64,000 bases of DNA from Pyramidobacter piscolens (GCA_004558205.1 SFDM01000005.1:1-64000); one strand, 5' to 3'. Counted from the stretch's first letter, positions 26,945 to 35,785 are shown. The notes: a model not told the origin generated them from the sequence alone. Numbers and translations are program-made.

Positions 26945-26990
26945 AAATGGGGATGAACCTGGAAAATGTCGGGTCCATCCCCATTTTTCG
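26943..26990 (+). terminator. Terminator after MATE gene
   Basis: AAAAATGGGGATG (26943-26955) pairs with CATCCCCATTTTT (26976-26988). A/T flanks on both strands make it usable in either direction. Confidence 0.8.
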
Positions 26991-27113
26991 CATAAAAGTT
27001 TTGAATTTGTCTGGCGGCCTTTCCTCGCGCCCCTCATTGTTTTCGAACTCCTCCTGGGAGGTCGTTTCATAGATGCGTGAACAGGATACAAGGCGCATTA
27101 GGAAAAATGCGAA

Positions 27114-28067
27114 TCAGCGTTGCTCTTTCTCGGGCCGCAGGATCATCTGTTCAAAACGCTGCATGGCGAAGGTGAAGTAGACGTTGCGCCGGTAGCTGAG
27201 AAAAGCGTCGCGCGTCGTGTAGCCGCTGTCGATCTTGTAGAAACAGAGGCCGGGGGAGTCGGCGTTTTTCTGCACGATGCGGTTGCTGAGGATGGTGGCT
27301 CCCACGCCGAGACGGGCGAAATTGTACGATGTGGCCGATTGTTCCAGTTCCAAAATGACGTGCGGCGTCATATGGCTTTCGCGGAAGAGGAGGTCTGTGC
27401 ACTGGCGCAGGTAGTTATGGCCGCTGAGGAGAATAAAGGGCACCTCTGCGAACGCGCTCAGCTTCACCGTTCGCTTCTTGGGCAGGCCGAAGACCGCGTC
27501 GCCGAGCTCCGCCGGCCGGAGCTGTTTGCACCGCAGCTTTTCGTTGATGTCGAAATGGGCGGGAACGGCGAGGACCAGGCACTCTCTGTAGCATACCTTC
27601 TGTTCGTATCTTTTATCGCCGTAGGGGCGGTTGGTGATGACGAAGTCCACTTCGCCTGAATCAAGCAGGTGTTTGACCTGCATGGTATTCAGGCTGCGGA
27701 CGCTCAGATCGATCTGAGGATAGCGGTGATGGAAGTTCGCCAGCCATTCCGTCACGATATAGTCTATGTCCAGATTGCTGCTGCCTACGGACAGGTGCCC
27801 GCTCTGGAGTGTGCTTTCTTTTTCGACGAAGTTTTTCAGCTGCTGCTCGAAACTGTGAATCTGTTCCAGCGCCTGAATGTATTCAGCTCCGAAGGGAGTC
27901 AGCGAGATGGGCGTGGTCTGGCGGTTGAAAATTGGCAGGCCTAATTCCGATTCGGCTTTTTTTATGGTGATGCTCAGCGAAGGCTGAGTGATGAAAAGCT
28001 TATCCGCAGCCTTGCTGAAACTACGTTCTTTGTAGACGGCATAGATGTATTTCCCATATTGGAACAT
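27114..28067 (-). CDS. LysR-family transcriptional regulator
   Basis: 317 aa from the ATG at 28067, chosen because AAGGAG is eight bases upstream; the ATG at 28073 is only two bases from it. The helix-turn-helix reads FSKAADKLFITQPSLSITIKKAESELGLPIFNR, followed by the periplasmic-binding-like effector domain (LSVGSSNLDIDYIVTEWLANFHHRYPQIDL, GEVDFVITN, GVGATILSNRIV). It is divergent from the threonine aldolase/symporter pair, so control of that pair is the obvious inference. Confidence 0.9.
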   Translation of the reverse strand: MFQYGKYIYAVYKERSFSKAADKLFITQPSLSITIKKAESELGLPIFNRQTTPISLTPFGAEYIQALEQIHSFEQQLKNFVEKESTLQSGHLSVGSSNLDIDYIVTEWLANFHHRYPQIDLSVRSLNTMQVKHLLDSGEVDFVITNRPYGDKRYEQKVCYRECLVLAVPAHFDINEKLRCKQLRPAELGDAVFGLPKKRTVKLSAFAEVPFILLSGHNYLRQCTDLLFRESHMTPHVILELEQSATSYNFARLGVGATILSNRIVQKNADSPGLCFYKIDSGYTTRDAFLSYRRNVYFTFAMQRFEQMILRPEKEQR

Positions 28068-28094
28068 CTTCATTTCTCCTTAGTTCTGTCGTGT

Positions 28095-28157
28095 TTATGT
28101 CGAAGCATTTACATTGATAAATGATAGTATTGTAACATTTATATTGGATTATGTCGA
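28095..28157. promoter_or_regulatory. Candidate LysR operator region
   Basis: Between the divergent genes lies the dyad ATAAATG (28117-28123) / CATTTAT (28136-28142), flanked by two direct copies of TTATGTCGA (28095-28103 and 28149-28157). The arrangement suits a LysR tetramer; this is inference. Confidence 0.5.
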
Positions 28158-28220
28158 CGATTTGCTGTTTAATACCAGAGAAATGAAGCGCTTTTATAAC
28201 TTATGCAGGAGGCGATGTGC

Positions 28221-29258
28221 ATGATTGATTTGCGAAGCGACACGCTGACGCTGCCCGATGGGCCGATGCTGCAGACCATTTTGACGGCGCGGCTGGGCGA
28301 CGACGGGCGGCTGGACGCCGAAGGGCGCGGCGAGGACGCGACGGTCAATCGGCTGGAGGACGTAGCGGCGGCTATGACGGGAAAGGAAGCGGCGCTGCTG
28401 TGCTGCTCGGGGACCATGGGCAATCAGGCGGCGCTGTTGACCTGGTGCCGGCCGGGTGACTGTGTGCTGATCGACGAGCTTCAGCACCTTGACCGCAGTG
28501 AAAAGACGGCTTTTGATCCGCGTCTGGGGCAGCTGAAAAAAGCCGTGTACCGCTCGGATGACAGCGGCATGCCCGACCTGGCGGACATGGAAGACAAGCT
28601 GAGCCGTGACCCTGTGAAGCTGATCTGTATCGAGAACACCCATAATTACACGGGAGGAACCTGCATCGACCTGAAGCACATGGCCGAAATCCGCGCCTTG
28701 GCCGACCGGTACGGCGTCCCCGTGCATATGGACGGCGCCCGGGCCTTTAACGCCGCGGCCTATTTGGGCGTGACGATCAAGGATCTGGCCCGTTATGTGG
28801 ACTCTCTGATGTTCTGCGTCTCAAAGGGCCTGGGGGCTCCCGTGGGCTCGCTGCTCTGCGGCGCCAAGTCCTTTATCAGGGACGCCAAGGAGACGCGCAA
28901 GCTCCTGGGAGGCGCCATGCGCCAGGCCGGCATTATCGCCGCGCCGGCCCTGTATGCCTTGGAACATAATCTGGAGCGTCTAAAAGAGGATAATGAGAAC
29001 GCCCAATACTGCGCGTCCCTGCTGAAGGGCCTGAAAAAGGTCAAGGTGCAGCGCCGCGTGCAGACCAACATCATGATGCTGGACATGGCCGACGCCGGCG
29101 TGACGCCGCAGGAGTTCTGCGCTAGGGCCAGAGAAAAGGGGCTGTGGATCCGCCCCATCATCGGCAGCTTCGTGCGTCTGGTCTTTTACAAAGGGATCAC
29201 GCGGGACGATGCTGAAAAAGCGGCTCTGATTATTCGGGAAATTGACGCTGTCTTGTAA
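28221..29258 (+). CDS. Threonine aldolase family PLP enzyme
   Basis: 345 aa from the ATG at 28221 (CAGGAGG eight bases upstream). The N-terminus IDLRSDTLTLP is the family signature, followed by ALLCCSGTMGNQ, CIENTHNYTGGTC, VPVHMDGARAFNAA and SLMFCVSKGLGAPVGSLL, with the PLP-binding Lys in SKGLGAP. The enzyme cleaves L-threonine or L-allo-threonine to glycine and acetaldehyde, or acts on related beta-hydroxy amino acids. The next gene, 24 bp downstream, is an amino-acid symporter, suggesting an uptake-and-cleavage unit. Confidence 0.93.
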   Translation: MIDLRSDTLTLPDGPMLQTILTARLGDDGRLDAEGRGEDATVNRLEDVAAAMTGKEAALLCCSGTMGNQAALLTWCRPGDCVLIDELQHLDRSEKTAFDPRLGQLKKAVYRSDDSGMPDLADMEDKLSRDPVKLICIENTHNYTGGTCIDLKHMAEIRALADRYGVPVHMDGARAFNAAAYLGVTIKDLARYVDSLMFCVSKGLGAPVGSLLCGAKSFIRDAKETRKLLGGAMRQAGIIAAPALYALEHNLERLKEDNENAQYCASLLKGLKKVKVQRRVQTNIMMLDMADAGVTPQEFCARAREKGLWIRPIIGSFVRLVFYKGITRDDAEKAALIIREIDAVL

Positions 29259-29282
29259 AAAAATTTAAGGGAGGTCGCAGCA

Positions 29283-30509
29283 ATGGTTATAGGCGGTAAA
29301 AAAATTTCACTTACGACGCAGGTTTTCATGGCGATGATCCTGGGTTCCATCGCCGGGCTTTTTTGGAGCAAGACCATGGTGCAGCTTGGTTTTATCGGCG
29401 ACATCTGGCTGAACTGCATCAAGATGATCGTGGTTCCCATGGTGCTCTGCACGATCGTGACGGGCATCATCTCGCAGGATAACCTGTCTTCCCTCAAGCG
29501 CGTCAGTTCGCGCATTATTGCCTATTATGTGATCACCACGGTGCTGGCCTGCGTGGTGGGCCTGGCGGTGACCACGCTGCTTCAGCCGGGCAGGTTCGCC
29601 AACTTTACCGGCATGGCCTCGCAGCAGATTAAAGGCACGGTGGACATCACCGTTGCGGGGTTCTTCAAGGGGCTCTTTTCCACCAACATGTTCAAGACCT
29701 TCACCGACGGCAACATCGTCCAGACGCTGGTTATCGCTATCCTGCTGGGCGTCGCCATCCTGCGCATCAAAAACGAGGAGCATAAGACGACGATGAAGCG
29801 GTGCTTCAACAGCTTCAGCAGCATGGTCTTCTCGCTGATTGGCATGGTTATGGCCGCCTCTCCGGTGGGCGTGTTCTTCCTGATGGGCAGTTCCTTCGGC
29901 AAGTATGGAGCCGGCATCTTCACGAGCATGGCCGTGCTGGTGGGGACCTATTACGCCTCCTGCCTGCTCCACGTGATTATCGTCTACGGAGGGTTCCTTC
30001 TGGCCTTTACGGGCATCAATCCCTTCAAATTTATCAAAGACAGCGCCGAGGTCTGGATCTACACCATTTCCACCTGCAGTTCCATCGCTGCAATTCCCGT
30101 CAACATCCAGGTAGCCAAAGAGAAATTCAACGTGCCCGAGCGGGTCTCGGGCTTCACGATCCCGTTGGGGTCGCAGATGAACTCCGACGGGTCGGTGCTG
30201 CTTTACGCTTGCGTGATCCTGTTCATCAGCCAGATGGTGGGGCAGCCCATGTCGCTGGCACAGCTGATCAACGTGATTTTCATCTCCACAATCCTGTCCA
30301 TGGGCGGCGGCGGTATCCCCGGCAGCGGCATCGTCAAGCTGATGGTGGTGGTGCAGTCCGTGGGGCTGCCCATCGAGCTGGTCGGCGTTATCGCGGCTTT
30401 TTACCGTCTGTTCGACATGGGAACGACGACGAACAACTGCCTGGGCGACCTGGTGGGAACCATCATCGTGGGCAAAGCCGAGGAAAAGTACGCGAAAACG
30501 GAAGCGTAG
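29283..30509 (+). CDS. Dicarboxylate/amino acid:cation symporter (DAACS/SDF)
   Basis: 408 aa. It shows the SDF family landmarks: N-terminal helices with WLNCIKMIVVPMVLCTIVTGI, a serine-rich tip STCSSIAAIPVNIQ (HP1 region), TIPLGSQMNSDGSVLLY (TM7 'NMDGT'-like), SMGGGGIPGSGIV (HP2) and DMGTTTNNCLGD (TM8 substrate/Na+ site). It imports acidic or neutral amino acids (Glu/Asp or Ser/Thr class) with Na+ or H+. Pairing with threonine aldolase favours Thr/Ser. GGAGG lies before the ATG. Confidence 0.92.
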   Translation: MVIGGKKISLTTQVFMAMILGSIAGLFWSKTMVQLGFIGDIWLNCIKMIVVPMVLCTIVTGIISQDNLSSLKRVSSRIIAYYVITTVLACVVGLAVTTLLQPGRFANFTGMASQQIKGTVDITVAGFFKGLFSTNMFKTFTDGNIVQTLVIAILLGVAILRIKNEEHKTTMKRCFNSFSSMVFSLIGMVMAASPVGVFFLMGSSFGKYGAGIFTSMAVLVGTYYASCLLHVIIVYGGFLLAFTGINPFKFIKDSAEVWIYTISTCSSIAAIPVNIQVAKEKFNVPERVSGFTIPLGSQMNSDGSVLLYACVILFISQMVGQPMSLAQLINVIFISTILSMGGGGIPGSGIVKLMVVVQSVGLPIELVGVIAAFYRLFDMGTTTNNCLGDLVGTIIVGKAEEKYAKTEA

Positions 30510-30537
30510 CGCGGCCTTCGCCGTGGACGCGGCATAA

Positions 30538-30589
30538 AACAAAGAGGCTCTCGGCGTTCAGATTGACCTGTGCCGCGAGCCTCTTTGTT
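30538..30589 (+). terminator. Terminator after symporter
   Basis: AACAAAGAGGCTC (30538-30550) pairs with GAGCCTCTTTGTT (30577-30589). Confidence 0.85.
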
Positions 30590-30602
30590 GGGCGGCGAAA
30601 AA

Positions 30603-30618
30603 TGTTCCACGTGGAACA
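30603..30618. promoter_or_regulatory. parS: parS site
   Basis: TGTTCCACGTGGAACA, identical over 16 bp to the site at 26902-26917 and 3.7 kb from it. Unlike that one it is not extended into a longer palindrome. Confidence 0.85.
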
Positions 30619-30646
30619 GTGCCCTTAAAAGGAAAATAGCAACGAA

Positions 30647-30690
30647 AAAAGAAGAGTTGCTCGCTGAATCGCGCGGGAACTCTTCTTTTC
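30647..30690. terminator. Bidirectional terminator
   Basis: AAAAGAAGAGTT (30647-30658) pairs with AACTCTTCTTTT (30678-30689). A-T flanks serve both strands. It lies between the convergent symporter and [FeFe]-hydrogenase operons. Confidence 0.8.
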
Positions 30691-30922
30691 GATATCATGT
30701 AAATTGTGATGGATTGCTCTGAAAAGCCGGCTTACAAAGTTGGCACGCCGGGGGCGCGAAGGAAAAGCTCATTAAAGGGGAAAACATGCTCATGGATATC
30801 GCTAGAACGGAGCGTACCAGGGGCCTGATTTATAAGTTTTGCTTTACGCCCCTTTTGCGTTCCTCTTCGCGGTTTGGGGGCTTCAATCCTTTCCTTCCGT
30901 CCTTCGGTTTGTTCAGAGGGCG
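30691..30922. other. Convergent intergenic region
   Basis: This is the 3' flank of the minus-strand hydrogenase operon. A reading frame of the opposite register continues through it but has no protein features. I see no gene. Confidence 0.4.
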
Positions 30923-32386
30923 TTACTTTTCGTCGCTCAGCGAGAAGCTCTGAGAGCTGTAGGCCGTTACTTTGGCGAGGGCCGGCTTGGGGGCGCTGAG
31001 GCAGGCGTTGCCGCCGATGCAGCCGCCTTCGCAGCTCATGATCTCCACCAGGTTGCCCAGTTCGCACTTTCCTGTCTTGGCCCAGCGCTTCAGATCGCGG
31101 ATGCTCATCTTGTTCAGGCCGTTGACCGCGGTGGGCTTCACCGCGCCGGGCTCGCCGCGCCATGCGGCCTGGACGGAGCGGGCCACACCGCCGCTCAGGG
31201 GGAAGTCGCGCCCCTCCTTGGAGCTGGCGTTGGCGAAAGACGTCTCGTCGCAGGCGGCCACGTCGATGCCCAGGGCGATCAGCGTTGCGCCGAGCTCCTC
31301 GAAGCTCAGGACGTAATCCACGTTGGGATTGTTCACGGCCTCGCGCCGCTTGGCGTAGCAGGGACTCAGGAAGACGGTGACGGCGCTGGGATGTTCGCGC
31401 TTGGCAATCTCGGCGGTGTAGTACATGGGCGTTTTCGTGTCGGACACGAAGGGCTTGATCTCGGGCAGGTGCTTGGCCACCAGCTCGTTGTAGGCCGCGC
31501 AGCAAGATGTGGTCATGAAGGCGTCGCCTCGCTCCAAGCGTTCCTGAAGGTCGTGGGCTTCCGTGCGGGCGGTGATGTCGGCGCCCTGGGCCACTTCGTA
31601 GACAGAGCTGAACCCTATTTTTTTGAGGGCGCTGTGAAGCTGTCCGGCGGTGCAGGGCAGCTGGCCGACGACCGCCGGCGCCAGCATGGCGATCACCTCT
31701 TTGCCTTCCCTGATGCGGGAAAGCACGTCGATCAGCTGGCTGCGGGCGTTGACGGCGCCGAAGGGGCAGGCGGCGACGCATTTGCCGCAGGAGATGCACT
31801 TGTCGGGATTGATGCGGGCAGTGCCGCTTTCGTCCTTGCTGATGGCGTCCACGGGGCAGGCGTTTTCGCAGGGGACCACTGTTTTGACGATAGCGCCGTA
31901 GGGGCAGGCGGCGATGCACATGCCGCACTTTTTGCACTTGGCTGCGTCCACCGTGGAACGGCCGTTTTCATGCTTGATGGCGCCGAACTTGCAGGCGCTC
32001 ATGCAGGGGCGGGCCACGCAGTTCTGGCACAGCTCGGTCACGTAGACGCGGCTGGGCGCGCAGCCTTGGCAGGCGCTTTCGACGACGGTCAGCGGGGCGG
32101 CCGGCGACTCGCGCGGGGTTACGGCCTGGGCGGTGTACTCCGACGTAGGAGTGCATTCGTCGTCGTCTTCGAGAGAAACTCCCAACCCCGCGAGGGTGCG
32201 GGCTTTCAGGATGGCCCGTTCTTTGTAGACGCAGCAGCGGTAAGGCACTTCGCAGCCCTTGGGGCGCATGTCGTAGGGAATGCGGCGGGCGCTCTCCCCA
32301 AAGTCTTCGGAGTAGAAGGCTTTGATCAGGCGGACTAAAATCTCTCTTTTGATGCGCTTTGTATCCGTTTCCTGGGGGGTGATCAT
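30923..32386 (-). CDS. [FeFe] hydrogenase, group B-like (monomeric, multi-cluster)
   Basis: 487 aa. N-terminal Cys-rich segment (CEVPYRCCVYKE, CQGCAPSRVYVTELCQNCVARPCMSACKFGAI), then ferredoxin motifs CKKCGMCIAACPYGAI and CISCGKCVAACPFGAV. The H-cluster domain has TTSCCAAYN (L1), FLSPCYAKR (L2) and EIMSCEGGCIGGN (L3). L1 lacks the Pro/Trp of group A (TSCCPxW), and the domain order matches group B enzymes of anaerobes. Likely reaction: ferredoxin-linked H2 evolution or uptake in the cytoplasm. Its ATG overlaps the stop of the upstream gene (ATGA). Maturases HydEFG are not in the window. Confidence 0.85.
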   Translation of the reverse strand: MITPQETDTKRIKREILVRLIKAFYSEDFGESARRIPYDMRPKGCEVPYRCCVYKERAILKARTLAGLGVSLEDDDECTPTSEYTAQAVTPRESPAAPLTVVESACQGCAPSRVYVTELCQNCVARPCMSACKFGAIKHENGRSTVDAAKCKKCGMCIAACPYGAIVKTVVPCENACPVDAISKDESGTARINPDKCISCGKCVAACPFGAVNARSQLIDVLSRIREGKEVIAMLAPAVVGQLPCTAGQLHSALKKIGFSSVYEVAQGADITARTEAHDLQERLERGDAFMTTSCCAAYNELVAKHLPEIKPFVSDTKTPMYYTAEIAKREHPSAVTVFLSPCYAKRREAVNNPNVDYVLSFEELGATLIALGIDVAACDETSFANASSKEGRDFPLSGGVARSVQAAWRGEPGAVKPTAVNGLNKMSIRDLKRWAKTGKCELGNLVEIMSCEGGCIGGNACLSAPKPALAKVTAYSSQSFSLSDEK

Positions 32387-32637
32387 TGGAGCTTCCTTTC
32401 TACGGCTTCTATGACCTTTTCCTGAGTCGCGGAACTGATCAGTTCGTCGTCAACCATCACAAAGGGGGCTTTGGCAAAAGAGTCGGCGTTGGAACAGATT
32501 TCGAAACAGCGTTCTCCCGCGACGCTGACCCGTTCGCCATAGCGCTCCTGAAGCAGATCCACCAGGTTCTGCAGCTGGCCGCCGCCCATAACGAAGCAGG
32601 TTGTTCCAAGACAGATTCGCACGTTTACAGTTTTCAT
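32383..32637 (-). CDS. Thioredoxin-like [2Fe-2S] ferredoxin (NuoE-like)
   Basis: 84 aa from the ATG at 32637 (AAGGAG eight bases upstream). It carries the four cysteines of a NuoE/HydC-type [2Fe-2S] fold: CLGTTCFVMGG near the N-terminus and GERCFEICS in the middle. It is a plausible electron carrier for the adjoining hydrogenase and is related in pattern to the 80-aa protein at the head of the operon (35543). Confidence 0.8.
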   Translation of the reverse strand: MKTVNVRICLGTTCFVMGGGQLQNLVDLLQERYGERVSVAGERCFEICSNADSFAKAPFVMVDDELISSATQEKVIEAVERKLQ

Positions 32638-32657
32638 GATCAAGTCTCCTTATCGGT

Positions 32658-33815
32658 TTATATGTGTTGTATGATAACACGCTTTAAATATTTTTTCTCG
32701 AGGACCGCGGCGATCTTGCGGACCACGTCCTTGCGCAGCTCCATCTCGATGGGCAGCGACGGATCGTAATGGGCCTGGTTCAGCTTCGCGCCGAGCATGA
32801 ACTCGATGACGTCGGACTCCATGAAGAAGGCTACCAGCTGACCCGCGGCGTCCTGCTTCTGCACGCCCTGCTCCAGGTATTCCAGCGTGCGGGTCAGCGT
32901 CAGGATGCCTTCGGTGATCAGGTCCACGCCGTCCATGTAGGAGAGGGGCGGCAGGTCGCCGCTGGTCATGCAGACGGGCGTGGTGATGGGGCGCTTGAGT
33001 TCTCGGGAGATGATGTTGGACGTGGTGCCGCCGCAGATGGCCTTGCGCCCCTCGAAGAGGCTGAAGGCGCGGGCGTACTCTCCGTCTTTGCTCTGGTCGT
33101 AGGGGGCGCCGGTGAAGACCAGCGACCTACGAGGATTCCTGAAATAGAGCGCGCAGGCCGAGACGTCGTCTTTAGCGCGGAAGTCGCCCTCCACCTCGAG
33201 GGCTTTTTGGACGACCGCGTCGGCCAGGTCGATGCTTGAAAGTTCCGGCGACTGGGTCAGCGTCTCCGTGAGAAAACGGGCGAGCCCCGACCGCCGAAGA
33301 CCAAGGCGGTATTCAGGGCGTCCCAGGCCCGCCTGGGTGACGCCGTCGGAGCAGAAGACCAGACGGTCGCCTAAAAGGGCCTTGAATCGGTAGATCTTCA
33401 TCTTCCGGTTGGGGAACGAAGAGGACGCGATCTCCTGATAGTCGGCGTTCAGAACTTCGCCGCCGCGGAGCCAGATGAAGTCGGGGTTGCCCTCCTCGAC
33501 GATCTTGACGTTGCCCTCGTCGTCGCAATCCACGGCGGAGAAGGTGGCGTAGCTGATCTTGCGGATCTGGCAGACGGGCAGCGAGTTCATGATGGTCTCG
33601 GCGGCCTTCTTGATGGGTACGTCCTCTTCAATGAAGCGCAGGAGCATGGTGGAGGTCATAAGGGCTAGGATGTTGGCCTTGATGCCGCTGCCCAGCCCGT
33701 CGGAGAGCACGGCGATCAGGCGGCCCTGCGCGGACTGGCGGCTGCTGAGGAAAGCGTCGCCCAGGGCGTTCTGGCCGTGCTTTTTACACTGGCTGCAGTG
33801 AATGTCGATAAACAC
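32658..33815 (-). CDS. SpoIIE-type PP2C serine/threonine phosphatase
   Basis: 385 aa, GTG start at 33815 with GAAGG upstream. PP2C/SpoIIE features: GDAFLSSRQSAQGRLIAVLSDGLGSGIKA (metal-binding Asp in SDG), YATFSAVDCDDEG, EEGNPDFIWLRGGEV, LVFCSDGVTQAGL and KDDVSACALYFRNP. The C-terminal 120 residues are an added domain of unknown role. Only four bases separate it from the sensory hydrogenase upstream, as in hfs-type clusters where a PAS hydrogenase is paired with such a phosphatase. Together they may turn H2 or redox state into protein dephosphorylation; the target is not here. Confidence 0.85.
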   Translation of the reverse strand: MFIDIHCSQCKKHGQNALGDAFLSSRQSAQGRLIAVLSDGLGSGIKANILALMTSTMLLRFIEEDVPIKKAAETIMNSLPVCQIRKISYATFSAVDCDDEGNVKIVEEGNPDFIWLRGGEVLNADYQEIASSSFPNRKMKIYRFKALLGDRLVFCSDGVTQAGLGRPEYRLGLRRSGLARFLTETLTQSPELSSIDLADAVVQKALEVEGDFRAKDDVSACALYFRNPRRSLVFTGAPYDQSKDGEYARAFSLFEGRKAICGGTTSNIISRELKRPITTPVCMTSGDLPPLSYMDGVDLITEGILTLTRTLEYLEQGVQKQDAAGQLVAFFMESDVIEFMLGAKLNQAHYDPSLPIEMELRKDVVRKIAAVLEKKYLKRVIIQHI

Positions 33816-33818
33816 GGC

Positions 33819-35537
33819 TCAGGCCTTCCGCTCTTCTTTTTCGTCGCCGGCGTCGTCGGCGATGGAGCTGAGGATCGATTCCGTTTCGACCATGTGCTCG
33901 CCCAGCAGGCAGGCGATTTCCTGGACGATGGAGATGTTGCGGGCGATCACTTCGTTGGCCTTTTTGGCGACCTTTTCCCGGCTGCTCTGAGTCTGGGTGA
34001 TGTCGGTGATGATGGCCCCCACGCTTTCGTTCTGTTCGATGGGGAAGATGCGGATCTCGTAATATTTTTTCTCGTAGAGATAGTGTTCCTTGTAGAGCTC
34101 CTGCCCGCTCTTCAGAACCGATTTGAACAGGTCGGTCCAGCTGAGCACCGAGGCGATGGGCTGGCCGATGATCTTTTCCTTGCAGCGCATCAGGCGGTCT
34201 TCGCAGTGCACGAAGTCCTTGACGAAAGCGTCGTTGACCTCCAGGATCCGGAGATCCCTGTCCACCATGACCATGGCGGAAGGCATTCCCTTCAGCATGG
34301 CAGCGGCTTTTTTAGCCGCCAGCTGGCGCATGTAGGAGGCGCACATGGAGGGCTCCGCGTCGCCGTCGAGCAGCGCGCAGGCCATCTCTCGGCAGGTCTG
34401 GTAGCCGCAGCCGGCACAGTTGAGCTCGTCGCGGGGCTCGTATTTGCCGATCTTTTTCAGTGCGCCGGCGATCTCGTCGAGGCTGTAGTTCTTCCGGCGC
34501 ACGGGCTGAGATTCGTAGTTCACGGTGACGGTCACGTCGGGAGTCTGAGGGACGGCGCTCCTGAAAGGCGCCTCTTCCATGACCTTGGAGATGATGGAGA
34601 AGCTGCTGCGCCTGGTGGAGATGCAGGGGCCGGCAATGCAGCCGCCCACGCAGGCCAGCGCCTCGATGAACAGCGTGTGTTTCATCTCGTTCAGGTTCAG
34701 GCTGTCCAGCGCCTGGGCGAAGAGATCCAAGGAGCAGACGTTGAGCAGCTGCACGTTTTTGTTGACGCCGATGCGGCGGATCGTCTCGTTCATGCCGCCA
34801 TCCAGGGGGTAGAGAGCGCCCTCGTAGGCCCGTTCGGGAGCGAAGCCGGCGTTGGGGTCCACCTCGCCGTCGTCGATGTCCACGTGCTCGTCCTTCATCC
34901 AGACGCGCAGTTCGTCGAAGGTCAAGGCGGCGTCGATCAGGTCGGGATGGCGGTCAGATTCGTTCTTCTTGCCGACGCAGGGACCGGCGAAGACCACATG
35001 GACGCCGGCCCCATAGGTCTCTTTGAGCAGCTTTGCGTGGGTCAGCGCCGGAGAGGCGAGGGGCATCACGTTGTTCACGAATTCAGGCCTGTAAAGCCGG
35101 ACATAATCCACGATGACGGGACAGGCGCTGGAGATAAAGAGCCCCTTGGAGGCGGCGTTCAGCATCTGAGCGCTGGCGATGGAAACCTGCTGAGCGCCCA
35201 GGGCTGTCTCGCTGACGGCGCAGAAGCCCAGTTTTTTGAGCAAGGAGACCATCTTGGCGTCGGAATACTCAAAGGGGCCGCGCCAGCTGGGCGCCAGCGA
35301 CAGAATGACCTGAGCGCCCTGGAGGAGAAGTTTTTTGACCTTCTCCACGTCGCTGCGGATCTGCTTGGCGTGGCTGGGACAGGAGCCCACGCAAGCGGCG
35401 CAGGCGATGCAGCGCGAAGGGATCACCTGCGCCATGCCCTCGCGGATCCTGATAGCTTTGACGGGGCAGCGGCGCACGCATCTGTAGCAGTCCTGGCACT
35501 CGTTGTTCAGCGTATAGACGGGGTTCATCCTTTCCAT
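33819..35537 (-). CDS. Group C sensory [FeFe] hydrogenase with PAS domain (HydS-like)
   Basis: 572 aa. Two ferredoxin motifs at the N-terminus (CQDCYRCVRRCPVKAI, CIACAACVGSCPSHAK), then an H-cluster domain with the divergent loops SSACPVIV, AGPCVGKKNE and LACVGGCIAGPC typical of sensory enzymes. Next comes a Cys-rich CAGCGYQTCREMACALLDG four-cysteine motif (about 395-415) and a PAS domain (about 430-545, MPSAMVMVDRDLRILEVNDAF...). It ends in a helix with no kinase or GGDEF domain, so output probably passes to the adjacent SpoIIE phosphatase. AGAGGAT lies upstream of the ATG. Confidence 0.88.
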   Translation of the reverse strand: MERMNPVYTLNNECQDCYRCVRRCPVKAIRIREGMAQVIPSRCIACAACVGSCPSHAKQIRSDVEKVKKLLLQGAQVILSLAPSWRGPFEYSDAKMVSLLKKLGFCAVSETALGAQQVSIASAQMLNAASKGLFISSACPVIVDYVRLYRPEFVNNVMPLASPALTHAKLLKETYGAGVHVVFAGPCVGKKNESDRHPDLIDAALTFDELRVWMKDEHVDIDDGEVDPNAGFAPERAYEGALYPLDGGMNETIRRIGVNKNVQLLNVCSLDLFAQALDSLNLNEMKHTLFIEALACVGGCIAGPCISTRRSSFSIISKVMEEAPFRSAVPQTPDVTVTVNYESQPVRRKNYSLDEIAGALKKIGKYEPRDELNCAGCGYQTCREMACALLDGDAEPSMCASYMRQLAAKKAAAMLKGMPSAMVMVDRDLRILEVNDAFVKDFVHCEDRLMRCKEKIIGQPIASVLSWTDLFKSVLKSGQELYKEHYLYEKKYYEIRIFPIEQNESVGAIITDITQTQSSREKVAKKANEVIARNISIVQEIACLLGEHMVETESILSSIADDAGDEKEERKA

Positions 35538-35542
35538 GGCGC

Positions 35543-35785
35543 CTATCCTCTTTGTTTCAGTTCTTCGAGCAGGGCGAGCAGTTTCTCCCTGGTCATGCCG
35601 TGGTAAGGTTTTTCGTCTATGAACAGGTTTGGCCCCTCGTCGCAGGCGCCGGTACAGCGGCAGCCCGTGAGCTCGACGCGGGCGTCGAGCTTTTCCTTCT
35701 GGATGTACGCTTCAAGAAAATCGAGGATTTCGTTGTTTCCTCTGGCGAAGCAGGAACTTCCCATGCAGAGCTTGATTTCCGTCAT
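35543..35785 (-). CDS. Thioredoxin-like [2Fe-2S] ferredoxin heading the operon
   Basis: 80 aa from the ATG at 35785 (GGAGG eight bases upstream; an in-frame ATG at 35815 is less well placed). Cysteine pattern KLCMGSSCFARGN then GCRCTGACDEGPN, a NuoE-type [2Fe-2S] fold. It is separated by five bases from the sensory hydrogenase gene, which it probably feeds with electrons. Confidence 0.82.
   Translation of the reverse strand: MTEIKLCMGSSCFARGNNEILDFLEAYIQKEKLDARVELTGCRCTGACDEGPNLFIDEKPYHGMTREKLLALLEELKQRG

Noticed and set aside
26943..26990. GGGGATGAACC and GGTCCATCCCC in the MATE terminator, identical to parts of the CRISPR repeat and of the cas3-casA element
   Set aside because: An 11-base identity inside a GC hairpin can arise by chance, and the stem flanks (AAAAATGGGG) are ordinary terminator sequence with no repeat-like loop.
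30839..32338. A 499-codon plus-strand frame over the [FeFe] hydrogenase gene
   Set aside because: It is the shadow of the minus-strand hydrogenase, with low-complexity sequence and no family pattern. Similar shadows at 33777-35606, 40918-42084, 42330-43601 and 54178-55434 were left out.
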